DNA of 64,000 bases from Selaginella moellendorffii (taxonomy: Eukaryota > Streptophyta > Lycopodiopsida > Selaginellales > Selaginellaceae), in assembly GCF_000143415.4 (NCBI RefSeq), contig NW_003314296.1, forward strand, positions 383,750 to 447,749, written 5' to 3'. Within the stretch, counting starts at the first letter, position 1. Each line of letters opens with the position of its first letter. The notes beneath the pieces were generated by a model. That model searched no databases. It had not been told where the DNA came from and worked only from the letters and a program-made list of their open reading frames with translations. Below, one piece after another: positions 9,040-21,662 of this stretch. Position numbers and translations under genes: made by a program.

Positions 9040-10125
9040 AGTCCACTCAACAAGTATAGCATCAACATCAAGGTTCCTCAATATCAATTTCACTGATAGC
9101 TATAGTATGCACCTTGTAACAACTTTGATGGCAGCCAACACTGTTGATAAATACAAGCACCTTTTCAAGCCATCTAACTAACTGTGTATTCAACACTACA
9201 TGTTTGAGCATGGTTAGAGAAGGCTCCTCCAGTGTTTGACTTTGTCAAGCCATCAGATCTTGTTCCATTGAGTCAATTTGTAAGGGATGCTTTTGCTTAT
9301 ACTTCTACAATAGTTGTTGTGGCAATCATTGATGTGGATTAAATGCCCAACGCTACAAACATCATGTTCATTGTTGATGATCTTAAAGCTGATAATACTT
9401 ATAAGGTATTTGTAATATTCTGATTGGATTTGTTTTGTGAACTTCAAAATCAAGTGCATGTGTTGGGTGATATGGACCATGTTTTTTATGAGCTCAAATC
9501 ATTATAATTTGCTAGGGACATGCCAAGTTATATTTTCTACAATCTCCAAGGAACTAAGGATAAAAATATATTCAAAATTGCACCCTCTACTATTGTCTTG
9601 AAAATTCCTGATAATATGCCTTAGGACCACATACAAAAGTAGCTACATTCTGTCTCATCCATATATAGAAAGAACTTCTTTAGGATATGTCTTTCATGAT
9701 GTTTTTCAATGGTTTATAATGTATGTTTTGTCAATAGATGCATAGCCACTTCATCCCTTAAAAATCTTGAGCAATCTTTGTTTGTTGTGGCTGCCATATT
9801 TGTAAAAAGTTTGGGATTGAGAAACAAATGTGAGATATTGGTTAGTGTCACTATTGCAAGAATGACTAATTATTTTTCTAAACTTTGCAAGTCCATGGCA
9901 AATTCTATCTAAATAGTGGCCACCCCTAAGACATTTGCATGGAGAACACTTATATAGACCAAACATATGGTCTTACTTCTAGCCAATTTCTAAGAATGTT
10001 CACTTCTGCTCAGATGCCTAGAGTAATCAAACTTTTAGAGACAAAGAAGCCACCGATATGCCACTTCTTATTCTCCACGAGTGCCAATCAAAGTTCACCA
10101 AAAGTTATTGCATTCAAGGCTGATT
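9040..10125 (+). pseudogene. unknown family U, diverged copy 3
   Basis: Disjoint plus-strand frames match, in the same order, the better-preserved U copies at 39700 and 47160. About 9275-9410 reads FVRDAFAYTSTIVVVAII and NIMFIVDDLKADN. About 9525-9640 reads PSYIFYNLQGTKDKNIFKIA, where U copy 2 has IFYNLEDTSDREVFKIAPC. 9945-10125 reads IDQTYGLTSSQFLRMF and then PKVIAFKAD, where copy 2 has IDHAYGLMPGAFLWMF and SKVMAFEPR. Several in-frame stops make it a pseudogene or a badly decayed gene. The family is not recognised, and the divergence implies an old split from the other two copies. Confidence 0.5.
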
Positions 10126-10257
10126 AAAGAATTGTGCACTTTCATTTTCTGTTCTACATTGTGCTTTTATTTCCATTTGTAAAATATATTGTCTATAAAC
10201 TTATTGTGTAATTGTATCTAAGATCCATTGTATCCACTTGGTGCTAGAATGCAACCT

Positions 10258-10500
10258 CAAAGTCTCTTGTAGAACTCTCCACCAAACTTCAGCTTCACTT
10301 CTAGTGAGTCCAACTCTACTTTGGTTATCTCCACAAGATCCTTCATGGCTTGAGTGTTTGAACCCATCAAATGTGAGAATGCATTGACAAGGAGCTCAAA
10401 ATCTCCCTGATGCAGCTTTGCAAGTTCTGTAGCTCCTTTTGCTCATCAGTGAGTGTGGGGGAAACTTTGAGCTGGAATCTCTCTTTGGAAAGCAAATCAC
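10258..10500 (-). pseudogene. unidentified coding remnant
   Basis: On the minus strand a frame reads FQLKVSPTLTDEQKELQ. After one base shift it continues ELAKLHQGDFELLVNAFSHL, QAMKDLVEITKVELDSLEVK and KFGGEFYKRL, then TGA. Its leucine- and glutamate-rich pattern looks like a helical protein. It lies directly after the truncated oxidoreductase but does not match that family, so the two were probably joined by rearrangement. Confidence 0.4.
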
Positions 10501-10539
10501 ATAGGAATTATTTACCACCAAAGGTAGTAGATCCATCCT

Positions 10540-11190
10540 TTATTTTAATCCATTGGAGTCTCGAAGGATTTGATAAGCAATGAGCCTAGCCACTGGTAAA
10601 GTTGTAACCTTGACAGCCAAAACTCCTGATGGCCTCTTGGTTGTATATTTTATTGTAGCTATAGCATATTGTGCAAATCCTCCACCACACTATGAAAACC
10701 ACTAAAGTTTGAAGTTCTCAAGCAAGACAGGAAAAAAAAAGAAGTAAAGATCACCTTAAGATCGAGCCAAGAGACAATTTTATCTCCTTGTGAGAATCTA
10801 GTGACACTGGGACCAAAACTCACACCTTCTCAACTCATATCAGAGCCTATGTAGATAAAAAAGACAAAAAAGGAAATAAAAAGAGCCAAGAGGAATGAAG
10901 AATCTCAACTCCAGCTCCAGAGAAAAAAACTTGGATACTTATATAGTATGTATGGCAATTTGATAGAATAGATGACCTTGAGCATTCTCTAGAGCTTCCA
11001 ATCCACAGGATTGATTCCTATAGCTTCAATCTTGACCAGAACTTTGTCTTTCTTAGGAAATAGAACTAGGGATCTCCACAATGTTTTTAGGGTTCAATCA
11101 TCTAAGAATTTTGGGGCATACCTTGAGAGCTTTGCCATACTTGGGGTATTGCAAGGCTGCCATTATCTTCTTACTCGCTCCCTCTACCAT
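10540..11190 (-). pseudogene. ceQORH-type quinone oxidoreductase (MDR family), truncated pseudogene
   Basis: Four minus-strand pieces match the N-terminal half of plant chloroplast-envelope-type quinone oxidoreductases. 11122-11190 is the start (MVEGASKK, then AALQYPKYGKALK). About 10950-11080 reads KDKVLVKIEAIGINPVDWKL, with a one-base shift before it and a stop after it. 10755 to about 10850 reads GVSFGPSVTRFSQGDKIVSW. 10540-10689 reads CGGGFAQYAIATIKYTTKRP and then LPVARLIAYQILRDSNGLK. The intron borders are still GT-AG. The NADPH-binding half is missing. Active members reduce quinones or enones with NADPH; this copy cannot. Confidence 0.7.
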
Positions 11191-11715
11191 AGCCACAAAA
11201 TCTCTTTCTTTAGTGACACTCTATGCTATTCAAAATTTACATCTCCTCCTATAAGAGCTTTTGGCGAAAAGCCACTAGATTCACAAGAACCCCAATCATA
11301 TTTATAGGAGGAGTTTGTTATTGTTGAGACAATGCATCCTCACTCCATTTTGTATCATCCTCCCTGGCGAGAGTTGCTTTGAATTGAGCACTTTGTAGAG
11401 TGCCTCAGCTTGGTGCCAATTGCGAGAATGGAAGTGGAATGAGTTTGGAGCTATAGTATACAATGATCTCTTGCTACTTCTTCATCTCTTTGCCCAAGGT
11501 CTCAAGTGATTTCTTGAGCAGATGAACCGATTTCATGATTTCTTATTGTCGCTTTGTGGCGGCACTGGAGATTCATGAGCTAGAGTGACTAATCTAACAC
11601 TGTTGTGGCTAAGGCAGCAAGAAACCTTGACACTTCACGATGCTATGGAAATCTCGATCACCAAAAAGGGCTAGATCAAATCTATATTTTGCATGTTATA
11701 ATTTTTTAACTCTTA
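11191..11715. other. between pseudogene and LTR; possible helical coding trace
   Basis: The minus strand near 11470-11560 reads EIMKSVHLLKKSLETLGKEM before stops. That resembles a coiled coil but is too short to name. Nothing else supportable. Confidence 0.3.
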
Positions 11716-12481
11716 TGTAGCGCACTTAAATTTTGAGCCAAACTCCAAGCTTGTTACACTACAAAATGAGGGTTCAATACACTCTTAACCATACGCAAAA
11801 CAAAGAGTGACACAACCTAGTGGGAGCTAAACTAATGTCTTAAATGGTAAGATATACATTTTAACCACTATCCCTACTATACATTTGGAACCCTTATATC
11901 CCCCCCCGTGAGGAACACACACTTTGGGCTTTCACCTCTAGCCTCCTTTATTACCAAGAGTTAGTCTTTAGAACAAGTGTGAAACTTATTAAATATGGAA
12001 TGGTGCTAAATAGCAAATTTAGGAGCAGAAACAACACTATAGGGTTTAGAACACTCTTTACATTATATAGATATGCCTGTTAAGATGGATCTAAATACTT
12101 ACCATAGTATATGGTTCCGAAATAGAATCAACACATAAAACATGATAGCGAAGGTGTCTGACAGACACAATAAGATATCATGTAACGATATTGAGGGACT
12201 AATCTCAATATCATGGGGGTTTCCAACACTAATAAGTGCAAGTCAATGAATGAGTTTTTTTAACCAAGTTAAGTATACTTGATTAAAAGCATTTAGGAAT
12301 TCCATCTTTATGCTCATTTAATCAAATGCATACGTGATGACCAATTTTGTCAACTAGCTTAAGCAGAGACCATAAAGGGAATTAGCAATACCAACCTTCT
12401 GTCATCATGGTAGTAAAGAGAGAGTGTCTGTAAAGACTAGTTAACAAGTATTTTTCAATACCTGAAGTCATATATGTGATA
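11716..12481 (-). repeat. LTR of the gypsy C family, minus strand, with 3' internal end
   Basis: The reverse complement follows the LTRs at 49931 and 55718 along their length. Shared pieces include the start (TATTGAAAAATACTTGTTAAC), a middle G-run with GTGAAAGCCCAAAG, and an end in GCGCTACA. To its right the minus strand has a purine tract (CTAGGGGGGTAGAAT) preceded by GCATTGACAAGGACGTC, as in gypsy C before its 3' LTR. So this is a 3' LTR with a short stub of interior reaching to about 12560; the rest of the element is gone. Confidence 0.8.
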
Positions 12482-12559
12482 TTCTACCCCCCTAGAAAAG
12501 ATAGACGTCCTTGTCAATGCATACCCGAAACTAGAAAATTGTCAAAGTTACATTTGCAA

Positions 12560-13015
12560 CATCTTGCTTCAAATAACCCTAACTCTCATGATTAGGTTTT
12601 GGGCTTGAGTGCACTACCAAAAATCACAACAACTTGTAGTAAAATGTTAGTCTTTCTTCTTAGTTTATGGCATACCTTCTTTGACAAGCAATTGGAAAAC
12701 CCTAAATAAGCACATAGAACCAAGCATGCAGTAGGTTTGTGTTTTTTTATATCCTTAACCTCCATCACATACCAAAACCTGTTTCATATTTCTCTTGCAA
12801 ATTTGAGTTTGCTTACAAACATGAACCTGCATAAACTATAGTTTTCTAGCTTTGTACTCAAAAAGCTGCTTTACTTATAGTTCTTCTTAGAACTATAAGA
12901 AATACCAATCATTTTTATAAGAATTTTAATACTAATAATTCTGATAAACACCCTAAGCTACTTCAAATTACTTTAGATAAAAATGAAATATATACACATC
13001 AAGAAATATCCACTA
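12560..13015. other. AT-rich, no feature recognised
   Basis: May include more of the truncated gypsy interior or the Helitron 5' side. No frame or terminal motif could be supported. Confidence 0.35.
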
Positions 13016-14638
13016 CACCATCTCCACCTTCACATACCACACTAGCAAGTCACACTATTTACAAATATTCAAAAATTTTAACTTTTGAAATTGATTTCTT
13101 ATCATCTATTTATGCTTTCTTTAATGCATTATATTTTAAAGATGAGAATGTTACTATGAGGTCAGCATGGTCAAGTGATATTGCCACCCATATTACCTTT
13201 TCCAAATACTTTACTTACACTTTAAAAGAAAAACAAAAGCTCTAATTTCAGAATTAAATTAGACATTACAATAGTGCCCTTGCATTTGTATCAATGGATG
13301 ATAACATTGACACTTTAAGGGATAACGGTCTTTACTGCTTTAGAATTCATGGATAGAGTTAACATAATATCATGTTATCACACTCTCTTGGTAATCAGAA
13401 TCCATCTTATGGGCAATTTTATATGCTAGATACATAAGAAGCCACAAATATAAGGCATCAAAACCCATTTAATACAAATTGTGATTGAGATTTATTATTA
13501 CATCTTAATACACTCCTCATCATATTAATCCATATGCACAAGCTTATAGAATGATGTATGAAATAGAACAAAAAGAACTTTGTGAAGTAACAATTACAGA
13601 CTGTCTTTTACATGGTGTTTATATGTTACTAAGGAATAAAGAACTAATCATCGACACTATAATATACCACAAACAAATGATGTTGCTATTGTTTTTGTTA
13701 GCGAGAATGGAGAACTCCCACATGGATATGAAATTTGTATATATCCTATGGCAAATCTTTCTAGAAAGATTTCAACACTTGATGTTAATTGTGATTCTGG
13801 TTTATCCTTTGATATTTCCTTTTCGTGATAAAGGATGGTACACAAATACTTTGAATACATGATGACATTGAACCACATTACTTTTATATTATGCATATTA
13901 CTTATCTAAAAGAGACACACTACAATTAGGTTTTGACCAAATCTTACATGTTGGCAAGCCTACTCAACAATATATTGCTCATGCCTATGTCAAAGTTGAG
14001 AGTAATAACCTATATTATTATTATACCCATTACGAGTAGAAATATATACTAGTCTTATGGATTATGTTGTAAATCGTGTTTCAGATGAAAATATAAACCC
14101 TAGTAAAGTTGTTATACTACCTTCAAGTTTTGGTGGTGGACCTAGAGTAATATAACAAAATTATCAAAGATGCAATGACAATTGTTACTCACTACTCAAA
14201 ACTTGATATTTTCATTTTCACTTGCAACCCTAAATAGCTAGAAATTATAGAAAATTTATATCCAAATAAGGGTCTAGAAGACCTTCTTGATTTGGTTTTT
14301 AGATTTTTCCATATTAAACTTAAAGAATTTTTAAAATCAAACTCAATCATTATCTCTCCAATATTGCTTTACATATGTATCCTTTGCTAAATTTGAGTAG
14401 CACCTCATTTCTCCTTCTCTGTCCAACACCAAAAAAGGAGTTCTTCCATAATATCTCTTTCCATTGAAATCCAATCTGCCACTACCACTACTGCCACCAC
14501 TCAACATACTACTACTCACTTTGATTTCATTTGATTTCCTTTTGTGTTGCTACTCAAAAGTTTGACTCCTTTCTCTCACAAAAAGAGCAATGAACATAAA
14601 AAAAATTATGAGATTATGATGCAATTAATCAATATATC

Positions 14639-15034
14639 ATGGTTAGATTATCAGATCCTTATAATAAGTTTGAACTCTTTAAAATAATTACATCATATAT
14701 GATGCATGGACTGTGTGGACTTTTTTATCTTAATAGTCTTTGCATGGAAAATGGTTCTTGCTCAAAATGTTTTCCAAAAAAATTTAATTATGAAACTATA
14801 CTTTTTATTAATGGATATCCAGATTATCATAAACCAAACAACGAACTTACAATTTTTAAAAATGGTTGTCATATGGATAACTATTGGGTTGTATCTTATA
14901 ACAAGTATTTTTGTAAAAAATATAAAGCTCACATAAATTTGAGATATATGCAAGTATTAAATATCTATTTCAAGGCTATAACTATGCCACTATTGAAATC
15001 CATTTATCAATTCAATAATATGATAATAGCTTAA
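14639..15034 (+). pseudogene. Helitron Rep/helitron-like domain fragment
   Basis: The longest open piece of the Helitron, 131 codons. It holds the family core from MMHGLCG through the cysteine-rich CSKCFPKKF to the WVVSYNKYF and HINLRY motifs, then runs out where the element's conserved KYLFKYVYK-type motif would come. Confidence 0.75.
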
Positions 15035-16433
15035 ATTAGGATGAAATTTTAAACATTTTAAATACCCATTATATTTATTCTCCAAAAGTTATATAGAGAC
15101 TTTTTCAATATAAAATGCATGGCCATTCAACGCCTATAATTCATCTTTCTGTTCATTTAGAAAATTTTCATAATATTTATTTCATTGAAGGTGATGAGGA
15201 AATAGCAAATTCAATCTATATAGAAAATCTAATCAAGACTATAAATTGGCTTTATCTTATACAAATTTTAGTACAAATAGTCATATTAATTTGACACAGT
15301 TTAATTATTATGTAGAACAAAATTTACTTCAATTTAATGATGAATAACAAATTATATATTATGATATCCTCAACAAGATTAACAACACAACCAAGCAAAA
15401 CAAATATATTTTCATTAATGGTCCTAGTGGTACTAGTAAAACTTTTCTCATTAACACTTTTATACATACCTTTTTAAATTTTAAACAAAAATATAGTTAG
15501 TATAGCCTTAACAAGTATTGCAAGCAATTTACTACATAATGGTCAAACATTGCATTGACTTTCAAACTTCTTATTCTAATAAATAAAATTTATACTTCTG
15601 CTATTACAGTTTATAGTGAAGCAAGCCAGAAAATTAAGAATGCATATGTGTTAATATGGGATGAAATTAGCATGGTTCACACACATATATTTTCTGTCAT
15701 TAATTTAGCATTGCAAGATATTAAAAAATGAATTACCTTTTGGAGGAATTTTTTTTATTATAAGTGGTGACTTTAGATAAACACTACTAGTTATTCCTAA
15801 CACAAATTGTTTCAAATTCAATAAAAATGAATCAGTTATAAAAATTTTTTAGAACACTTCTACTAAAAAGGAATATGAAATTAATTGAAAATAACTCTTA
15901 TGGGCTGATTGGCTTCTTCAAATTGGAAATGATGATAATTACTTGAATTTACCAATATTGCCTTCAAAATCTATCATAATACCTTACGCATAAATAATAA
16001 TGTTCTCTATTGTTGATTTTGTTTTCCCATCTATATAGAATATTTCAGACCCTCATATTGCATCTAACAGAGTCATACTTACCCCACTTAATGATGATAA
16101 TTTTCCCATTAATAATATTATAGTCTTTTCCTTGCCTGGTGACATAAATATTCATGAAAGTGTTAGCTTGAACACCCAGAACATTTTCCAAGTGATTCTT
16201 AAATTCCATTACTCCTAATCTTCCACCATATAAATTAAAGAAGGTGTTATCCTTATTCTATTAAGGAATATATGCCTATGGGCTAGATTATGTAATGGTA
16301 CACGCCTCATCCTTAAAAACATGTCTTACCAACAGTTTTAAATTGTGAAATTGTATTAGGCCAATCCAAAAGTATATGAGCTTTCATCCCTTGAATCACA
16401 CTCATCCCTTCAGACATAGAAATTCAATTTAAA

Positions 16434-16667
16434 ATGTCTAGAAGACAATTTCTAGTGCATTTGGGGTATTGCCTTACAATCTTTAAATGTCAAGGCCCGA
16501 TATTTGACCAAATCAGAATATGCTTGCCACATCTAATTTTCACTCATGATCAACTTTATATAGCTTTATCAAGATGCACATCACTAATAGGACTATGCAT
16601 TAAACACCACACTCCAAGGATAGCTATTCCCTTCAAGTCCTACTTTCACCATCAACATAATATATAA
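16434..16667 (+). pseudogene. Helitron PIF1-type helicase C-terminal fragment
   Basis: Reads RRQFLVHLGYCLTIFKCQGP and HDQLYIALSRCTSLIGL, the last two conserved helicase motifs of Helitron and PIF1 helicases, where the usual form is NKSQGQ and YVALSRVRS. Confidence 0.75.
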
Positions 16668-16680
16668 GGAGGTTTTATAT

Positions 16681-16915
16681 TAAATATTTTTACCTCCACC
16701 AATTTCTTGTTGAGTTTGATTCTTGCTCCAACTAAAAGAAATTCTTGATATAAGGCTAATGAACAAATAAAAGGCTTGTCTAAAATACTCCAATTCCAAT
16801 TCCAAAAAATAGTCTTAGAAAATCTTGTATTATAACTATGACATTCAAAATAGTATTTGCTAACAGGACAGCAGATCTAGGGCAAGTGCTAATCAGTTAA
16901 TATAATTAAGATGGC
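16681..16915. other. no feature recognised
   Basis: AT-rich junction between the Helitron end and the 5' LTR of gypsy B. Confidence 0.3.
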
Positions 16916-17330
16916 ACTTAGCCTATCTTACAATTTTCATTTTTATGTATATGTTTATTTGATAGATAGAGTTGCCCTACTAATGTACTAATTGGGCAAT
17001 TACAACACACTCACTTCTGTATATAAGTTAGGGTTTTTAGGTTAATTGATATGCACATTTTCTATATTCCCTTTCTATATTCCAAGCACTCACATTGGTG
17101 GAGTTGAGGGGCATCTTTCATTGTCCCTGAGAAGTGCTTGGATTTGGGATTTTAGGTTTAAATTTAGCTTTTGCATCGTCTAGATATAGCTTTTTCCATT
17201 TTCTTTCTTTTGTTCTTTTTGTTCAAGATTTTAGTTTAAATCTAGCTTTTCCATTGTCTAGATCTCCCTTTCCTTCTAGTTTTTTTTTTTCTCATTTCCC
17301 TTCTTTTGCTCTTTCCTTTTCATTCATCTT

Positions 17331-18265
17331 CATGGCAAAGCAACAGTCTCCTCCTCTGATTCTAGAGCAGTAGTTGGTGCAATTGCTTAATGCCATATGA
17401 TTACAATTGAACAACCAAACTCAGTTGATGGCAGCATTCATGGCATATGGTACAATTCCTCCTGCTCTTTGTGCCAATCCTCGCATTTGGCTAGAGTTCT
17501 TTCATAAGAATCATAAGGATGATGTGTACCATTGGTTTGATCACTTCACGGTGATTGCCACATATTATTCTTGGGATGATGCTTGACATTTGCGTGAGTT
17601 TCCCATGTGTCTTCAAGGGACGGCACTGCAATGGCATAATGGTTTAAGTGCAGCCACTCGTGGGGATTAGAGTGTTCTCCTGGACATCTTTAAATGCGCA
17701 TTTGGACATGCCGACGATTGTGATGATGCCTTCTAACAATTACATCATTTGTCAAAGGCCATCTGATTCAGTGATGCAATTTGGCATTCATCTATGAAGC
17801 CTCTTACTTCGTGCGGAGCCAAATATGTCGGAGCAGATCAAGTTAGGAATGTTGTGGCTAGCACTTCATCAAGATCTTGTCGGACTCGTGCATGCACTTG
17901 CTCCAGCTACCCTTGACAATACTCTTCACTTGGCACAACGTTATGAGACGTCGCCTCTTCCACTTCTTGCTGCACATTCTTCCGCTCCACTTCCTATGGG
18001 CGATGGTCCTGTTCCAATGGAGGTTAATGTTGCTGCTGCTCGAGTCCAAGGACAAGGGCGAGGATGTGGTTGTGGCCGTGATGTTCACTGCTGGGTGTAT
18101 GATGAAGTTTGGTCATACTTATCGGTGTTGTCGGCATTTTCCGGATTGGCAACCTTCATTTCCTATGTGGAAACCTTGGCATCAACAACGTCCTATTGGT
18201 GCCGCTGCTATAGAAGGATTGAACACTGAAATACATCTGGGAAACAAGGAGTCTTGTGAGTAACA
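17331..18265 (+). pseudogene. gypsy B gag remnant
   Basis: Starts at MAKQQSPPLILEQ and continues, with stops, through a capsid-like region (IWLEFFHKNHKDDVYHWFDH near 17485, then LREFPMCLQGTALQWHNGL near 17590). It reaches a zinc-knuckle trace near 18095 (GHTYRCC). Confidence 0.65.
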
Positions 18266-18399
18266 AAGGGACCTTGCATGAATAAGTCAGTGACCCCTCC
18301 ATCTTTCTTTCGGGAGTATCATCAAGAGGTTCACTAGGCACCAGTTCATTCAGTATTTACTTTCCAAACTTATTTTTATAACAAGAGGTCTCCTTTTAT

Positions 18400-18650
18400 C
18401 CTCTCTGTGTTGGTTGATATAGGTTTGAGTTTATCTTCTATTACTCAATCTGTTGCCACACGTTTTTTGTCTACACTTGTGTTATGCAGCGGAGCCAGTT
18501 TTCATTTTTTATGGCAACAGCTGTACACATGCATGTACACGAGATGAGGCGGATTTGGTTGTGCATGTGGGCGATATCGAGCTTGGGTTGCAGTTATTGC
18601 GAGTGGTGTTGAGTCAAACTTTTGACCTCATCCTTGGCATGAATTGATTG
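18400..18650 (+). pseudogene. gypsy B aspartic protease remnant
   Basis: Near 18408 the frame reads VLVDIGLSLSSITQSVATRF, equal to the retroviral-type LVDSGASxxFIS with the catalytic Ser changed. It closes near 18620 with DLILGMN, the usual ILGMDWL box at the protease end. Confidence 0.6.
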
Positions 18651-18799
18651 CAATGCAATCATGCTAAGTGTGACTTTGAGGCTTCTTCCCTTTGTTTTAT
18701 ACTTCCTTATATTTCATCCATTCCTCTCACTTTTGTATCTCTTTGTCCCTCTACTTCTACCTCTATTTCCATTACCTTTGTCCCCCCATTATTTCCTTC

Positions 18800-19731
18800 T
18801 ATGTTTCCATCTTATTCTACTCTTCCCTTTTCCAATCCCTCCGACAATCTTTGTACTCCAGTGGTTGACCGGGTCATGAAGGAGTATTTTAATCTCTTTG
18901 AATTTGACTTATCATCTGGGGCAAAGATTGCCACCCATCATCCAAATCCAGCCAGGGATGCTTGTCCAATCAAGGTTCTTGTTTTTCACCGGTCACCCAA
19001 AGAGATCAAGATTTTAAATGCAAATGTCAAGAAGATGTTGAAGAAGGGTGTTATTCGGAAGTCGCGGAGTCCTTATGCATGTGAACCTCATCTTGTGACG
19101 AAGCCTGATAGGAGTATCCATTTCTACATTGACTATTGTCCATTAAATTAAGTGACGATCCCGACTGTGTACCCTCTTCCTCACACTACTGATCTCTTGG
19201 ATCGTTTGGGGTGAAGTTTCATTGGTTCACCAAGCTAGATCTTGCTTCTAGGTACTGGCAAATACCGATGGTAAAAATATTCCTAAGATTGTTTTTCGTA
19301 CACCATTTGGTTTGTACAAGTTCTTAGTGATGCCGTTTGGTTTGAACAATGCTCCAGCAACTTTCCAGCTGATAATGGACGAAGTTCTTTATGATATGCC
19401 GAAGATGACTGCTGACTTCATTAATAATGTCCTGATCCACTCGGAGGGGACATGGGAGGAGCACATTCGTGATGTTTGTAAAGTGTTAGATCAACTATGG
19501 GATGTTGGTTTGAAGCTGAAGCGGTCGAAGTGCGTGTTTGGGTCCAAGGACACAATTTATCATATTTCTCGTGAGGGTTTACAAGTTGATCTTGACAAAC
19601 TTATGGCTGTTCTAAAGTTCCCTACTCAAAAGTGTGTGAATGATGTGCAGCGCTTCCTGGGCAAAGTGCAGTATCTCGGTCGTTTTGTGAATCATTTTTC
19701 TGATCGCACTGCACCGTTGCAACATTGTTGA
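18800..19731 (+). pseudogene. gypsy B reverse transcriptase remnant
   Basis: The fingers lie at about 18950-19150 (ILNANVKKMLKKGVIRKSRS, then HLVTKPDRSIHFYIDYCPLN). Palm and thumb lie at 19312-19731 (LVMPFGLNNAPATFQLIMDE, DFINNVLIHSEGTWEEH, FLGKVQYLGRFVNHF). The catalytic pair, normally YIDD or FLDD, is FINN, so both aspartates are lost. Confidence 0.85.
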
Positions 19732-19779
19732 AGTCATCAACATCATCTTTCATCTGGTCTTCAAATCGTGAGTGGGCGT

Positions 19780-20255
19780 TCGTGGATCTCAAAGAGCTCT
19801 TGACGACTCCTTCGGTTTTGGCATATCTTGACTACACTTGACCTTTTATTTTGCCCGTGGATGCCTCTGATATTAGTCTTGGTGGTGTGTTGATGAAAAA
19901 GAGCCTGAGTGTGTTTGGTTAGCGCCATCCCATTATGTATATAAGCTATACATTACAACCAACGGAGGTGAATTACTCCACGATAGAGAAGGAGTGTTTA
20001 GCAATAGTCTGGGGTTTCAAGAAATTTCATGCATATCTATATGGTTCTCAGACGTTACTTAAAACTTCATATATATGATTTTGATGTTGTTTATTGCCTA
20101 GAGAATTCTATGGCTGATGCTGATGCCCTTTCTCAAACTCCTCTTCCTTCTCCACTCTCTTCTCATGTTTCTGACAAGCCTGTTGTTCTGGCATCTATGG
20201 ATTTTCTAGACGAGGATTTTGTGCTATCAGTAGTTGCTGTACTTGATGTTTAGTG
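19780..20255 (+). pseudogene. gypsy B RNase H remnant
   Basis: ILPVDASDISLGGVLMKKS near 19850 carries the first catalytic aspartate. 20029-20253 reads DFDVVYCLENSMADADALSQ, the end of RNase H before the linker to integrase. Confidence 0.7.
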
Positions 20256-20524
20256 TTCACAAAGTGCAAAGCAAGATCTACCTTCTCTTAATGAGGTTCA
20301 TGAAGCTCAAAAGCTTGAGCCATGGATTCAAAGGCTTCGAGATGGGTTTAAGAATCTTACATCACTTGCTGATGACTTGCCATTCCAGCATTTACATTTT
20401 CAATATTGCCTTGAAGACGGCCTTCTTTATTTTGTGGGGACAGATCCTGATGATCCTTTACAGTTGGTGGTGCCTTTCGTCTTTATTCCATAATTTCTCC
20501 ATGTCTACCATGATTCTCCTATTC

Positions 20525-21551
20525 TAGATAGGCATATGGGACATTGTCGTGTGACCAAGAAGCTATGCAGGTCTTTTTATTGGCCGAAGATGCAACGTGA
20601 TGTTATCCAGTATGTACATAGTTGCTTTTGGTGCTAAGCTCGTAATACTCCCCTTCATGCTGCAGAAGGATGGTTGGAGTCAATTACAATTTCCCGTCCA
20701 TTTGAGTTAGTGGTGTTTGATCTTATGGGATTTTTTCCACGATCGATTATTGGCAATGAGTTGTTATTATTGCTTTTGACTATTTGACTCATTGGGTGGA
20801 AGTTGGTGCTTTTGCTAGTGCCTCTACAACTACTGTTGGATACTTCCTCCTTAATCGAGTGGTGTTCCAGAATTCTTGTCCGGAGCAGATTCTTTCAGAT
20901 AATGGTCCCTTATTTATGGCTGAGGCGTTTCATGTTTTGACGTCTCGGTTGGGGATATGCCACACTTTCACGAGTGTTTATCATCCATAGTCAGACGGTT
21001 TGGTGAAATGGCTTATTCGGACATTCAAAGGAATGACCGTGAAGTATGTGAATTTTCAGCATTTGGATTGGAATGGTTATTTGCCATCTCTTCAGTATGC
21101 ATATGTCACAAGGGTGCAAAGTTTTATTAATGCTTCACCATATAAACTTCTATATGGTCATGATCCAATATTACCAACGGAACAGGGTTTACCTTTGCAA
21201 TTGCCATAAGCTGCCAATGCTAGATTGTGGGATCAATATTTAATGAACATTCTTCCACTTGTCTGAATAGAGTTTGCCAAACACTTAGGCCACGTACAAG
21301 TGGGATAACAACAGCACTACAACTTCCATCATTGTCCACCTATGGAGTACAAAGTGGATGATTTAGTGTTAATCAGTTTTCCCCATCTTATGGTACATGC
21401 TTTATCTAAAGGGCTCCTTGCTCAGTGGAAAGGATTGCGGCAAGTTGGACCACAAGTTTATAAGGTTTGGCATAACATTCAACAGGCTGATCCTTTAAAG
21501 ATTGTGCATGTGCAACGGTTGAAACACTTCATACAAAAGGATCATAAATAA
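20525..21551 (+). pseudogene. gypsy B integrase remnant
   Basis: The H2C2 zinc region near 20530 reads GHCRVTKKLCRSFYWPKMQR, then HSCFWC. The catalytic core (20784-21209) reads THWVEVGAFASASTTTVGYF, ILSDNGPLFMAEAFHVL and VYHP, a stop, then SDGLVK. The C-terminal part lies at 21342-21551. The residue 36 after the SDNG aspartate, normally the catalytic Glu, is Lys. Confidence 0.8.
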
Positions 21552-21662
21552 TTAATACCACCTACAAATCCACCGATGTCTCCTCCTGACGTTCCTCCAG
21601 ATCCTAGCCCATCTACAAGAGAACTTTGATGGTTTTCACATTATTCTGATATGAGGGGATGA

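Larger units (their letters stand above)
13020..16680 (+). mobile_element. Helitron, decayed RepHel polyprotein (copy 1)
   Basis: Many stops interrupt a recognisable Helitron order. N-terminal: FRIHG near 13345, YGQFYMLDT near 13410, ILHVGKPTQQYIAHAYVKVE near 13945. Rep region: TIVTHYSKLDIFIFTCNPK near 14175, then 14639-15034 with MMHGLCG, MENGSCSKCFPKKF, DNYWVVSYNKYF and KAHINLRY. PIF1-like helicase: INGPSGTSKTFLINTF near 15415 (Walker A, with Ser for the second Gly), VLIWDEISMVH near 15650 (Walker B), SGDFR near 15760, and 16434-16667 with SRRQFLVHLGYCLTIFKCQG and LYIALSRCTSL. Helitrons move by rolling circle; this copy is dead. The 5' TC and 3' CTRR hairpin ends were not located. Confidence 0.8.

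Noticed and set aside
11011-11307. 98-codon plus-strand ORF
   Set aside because: It is the antisense shadow of the ceQORH pseudogene, whose minus-strand reading matches a known family.
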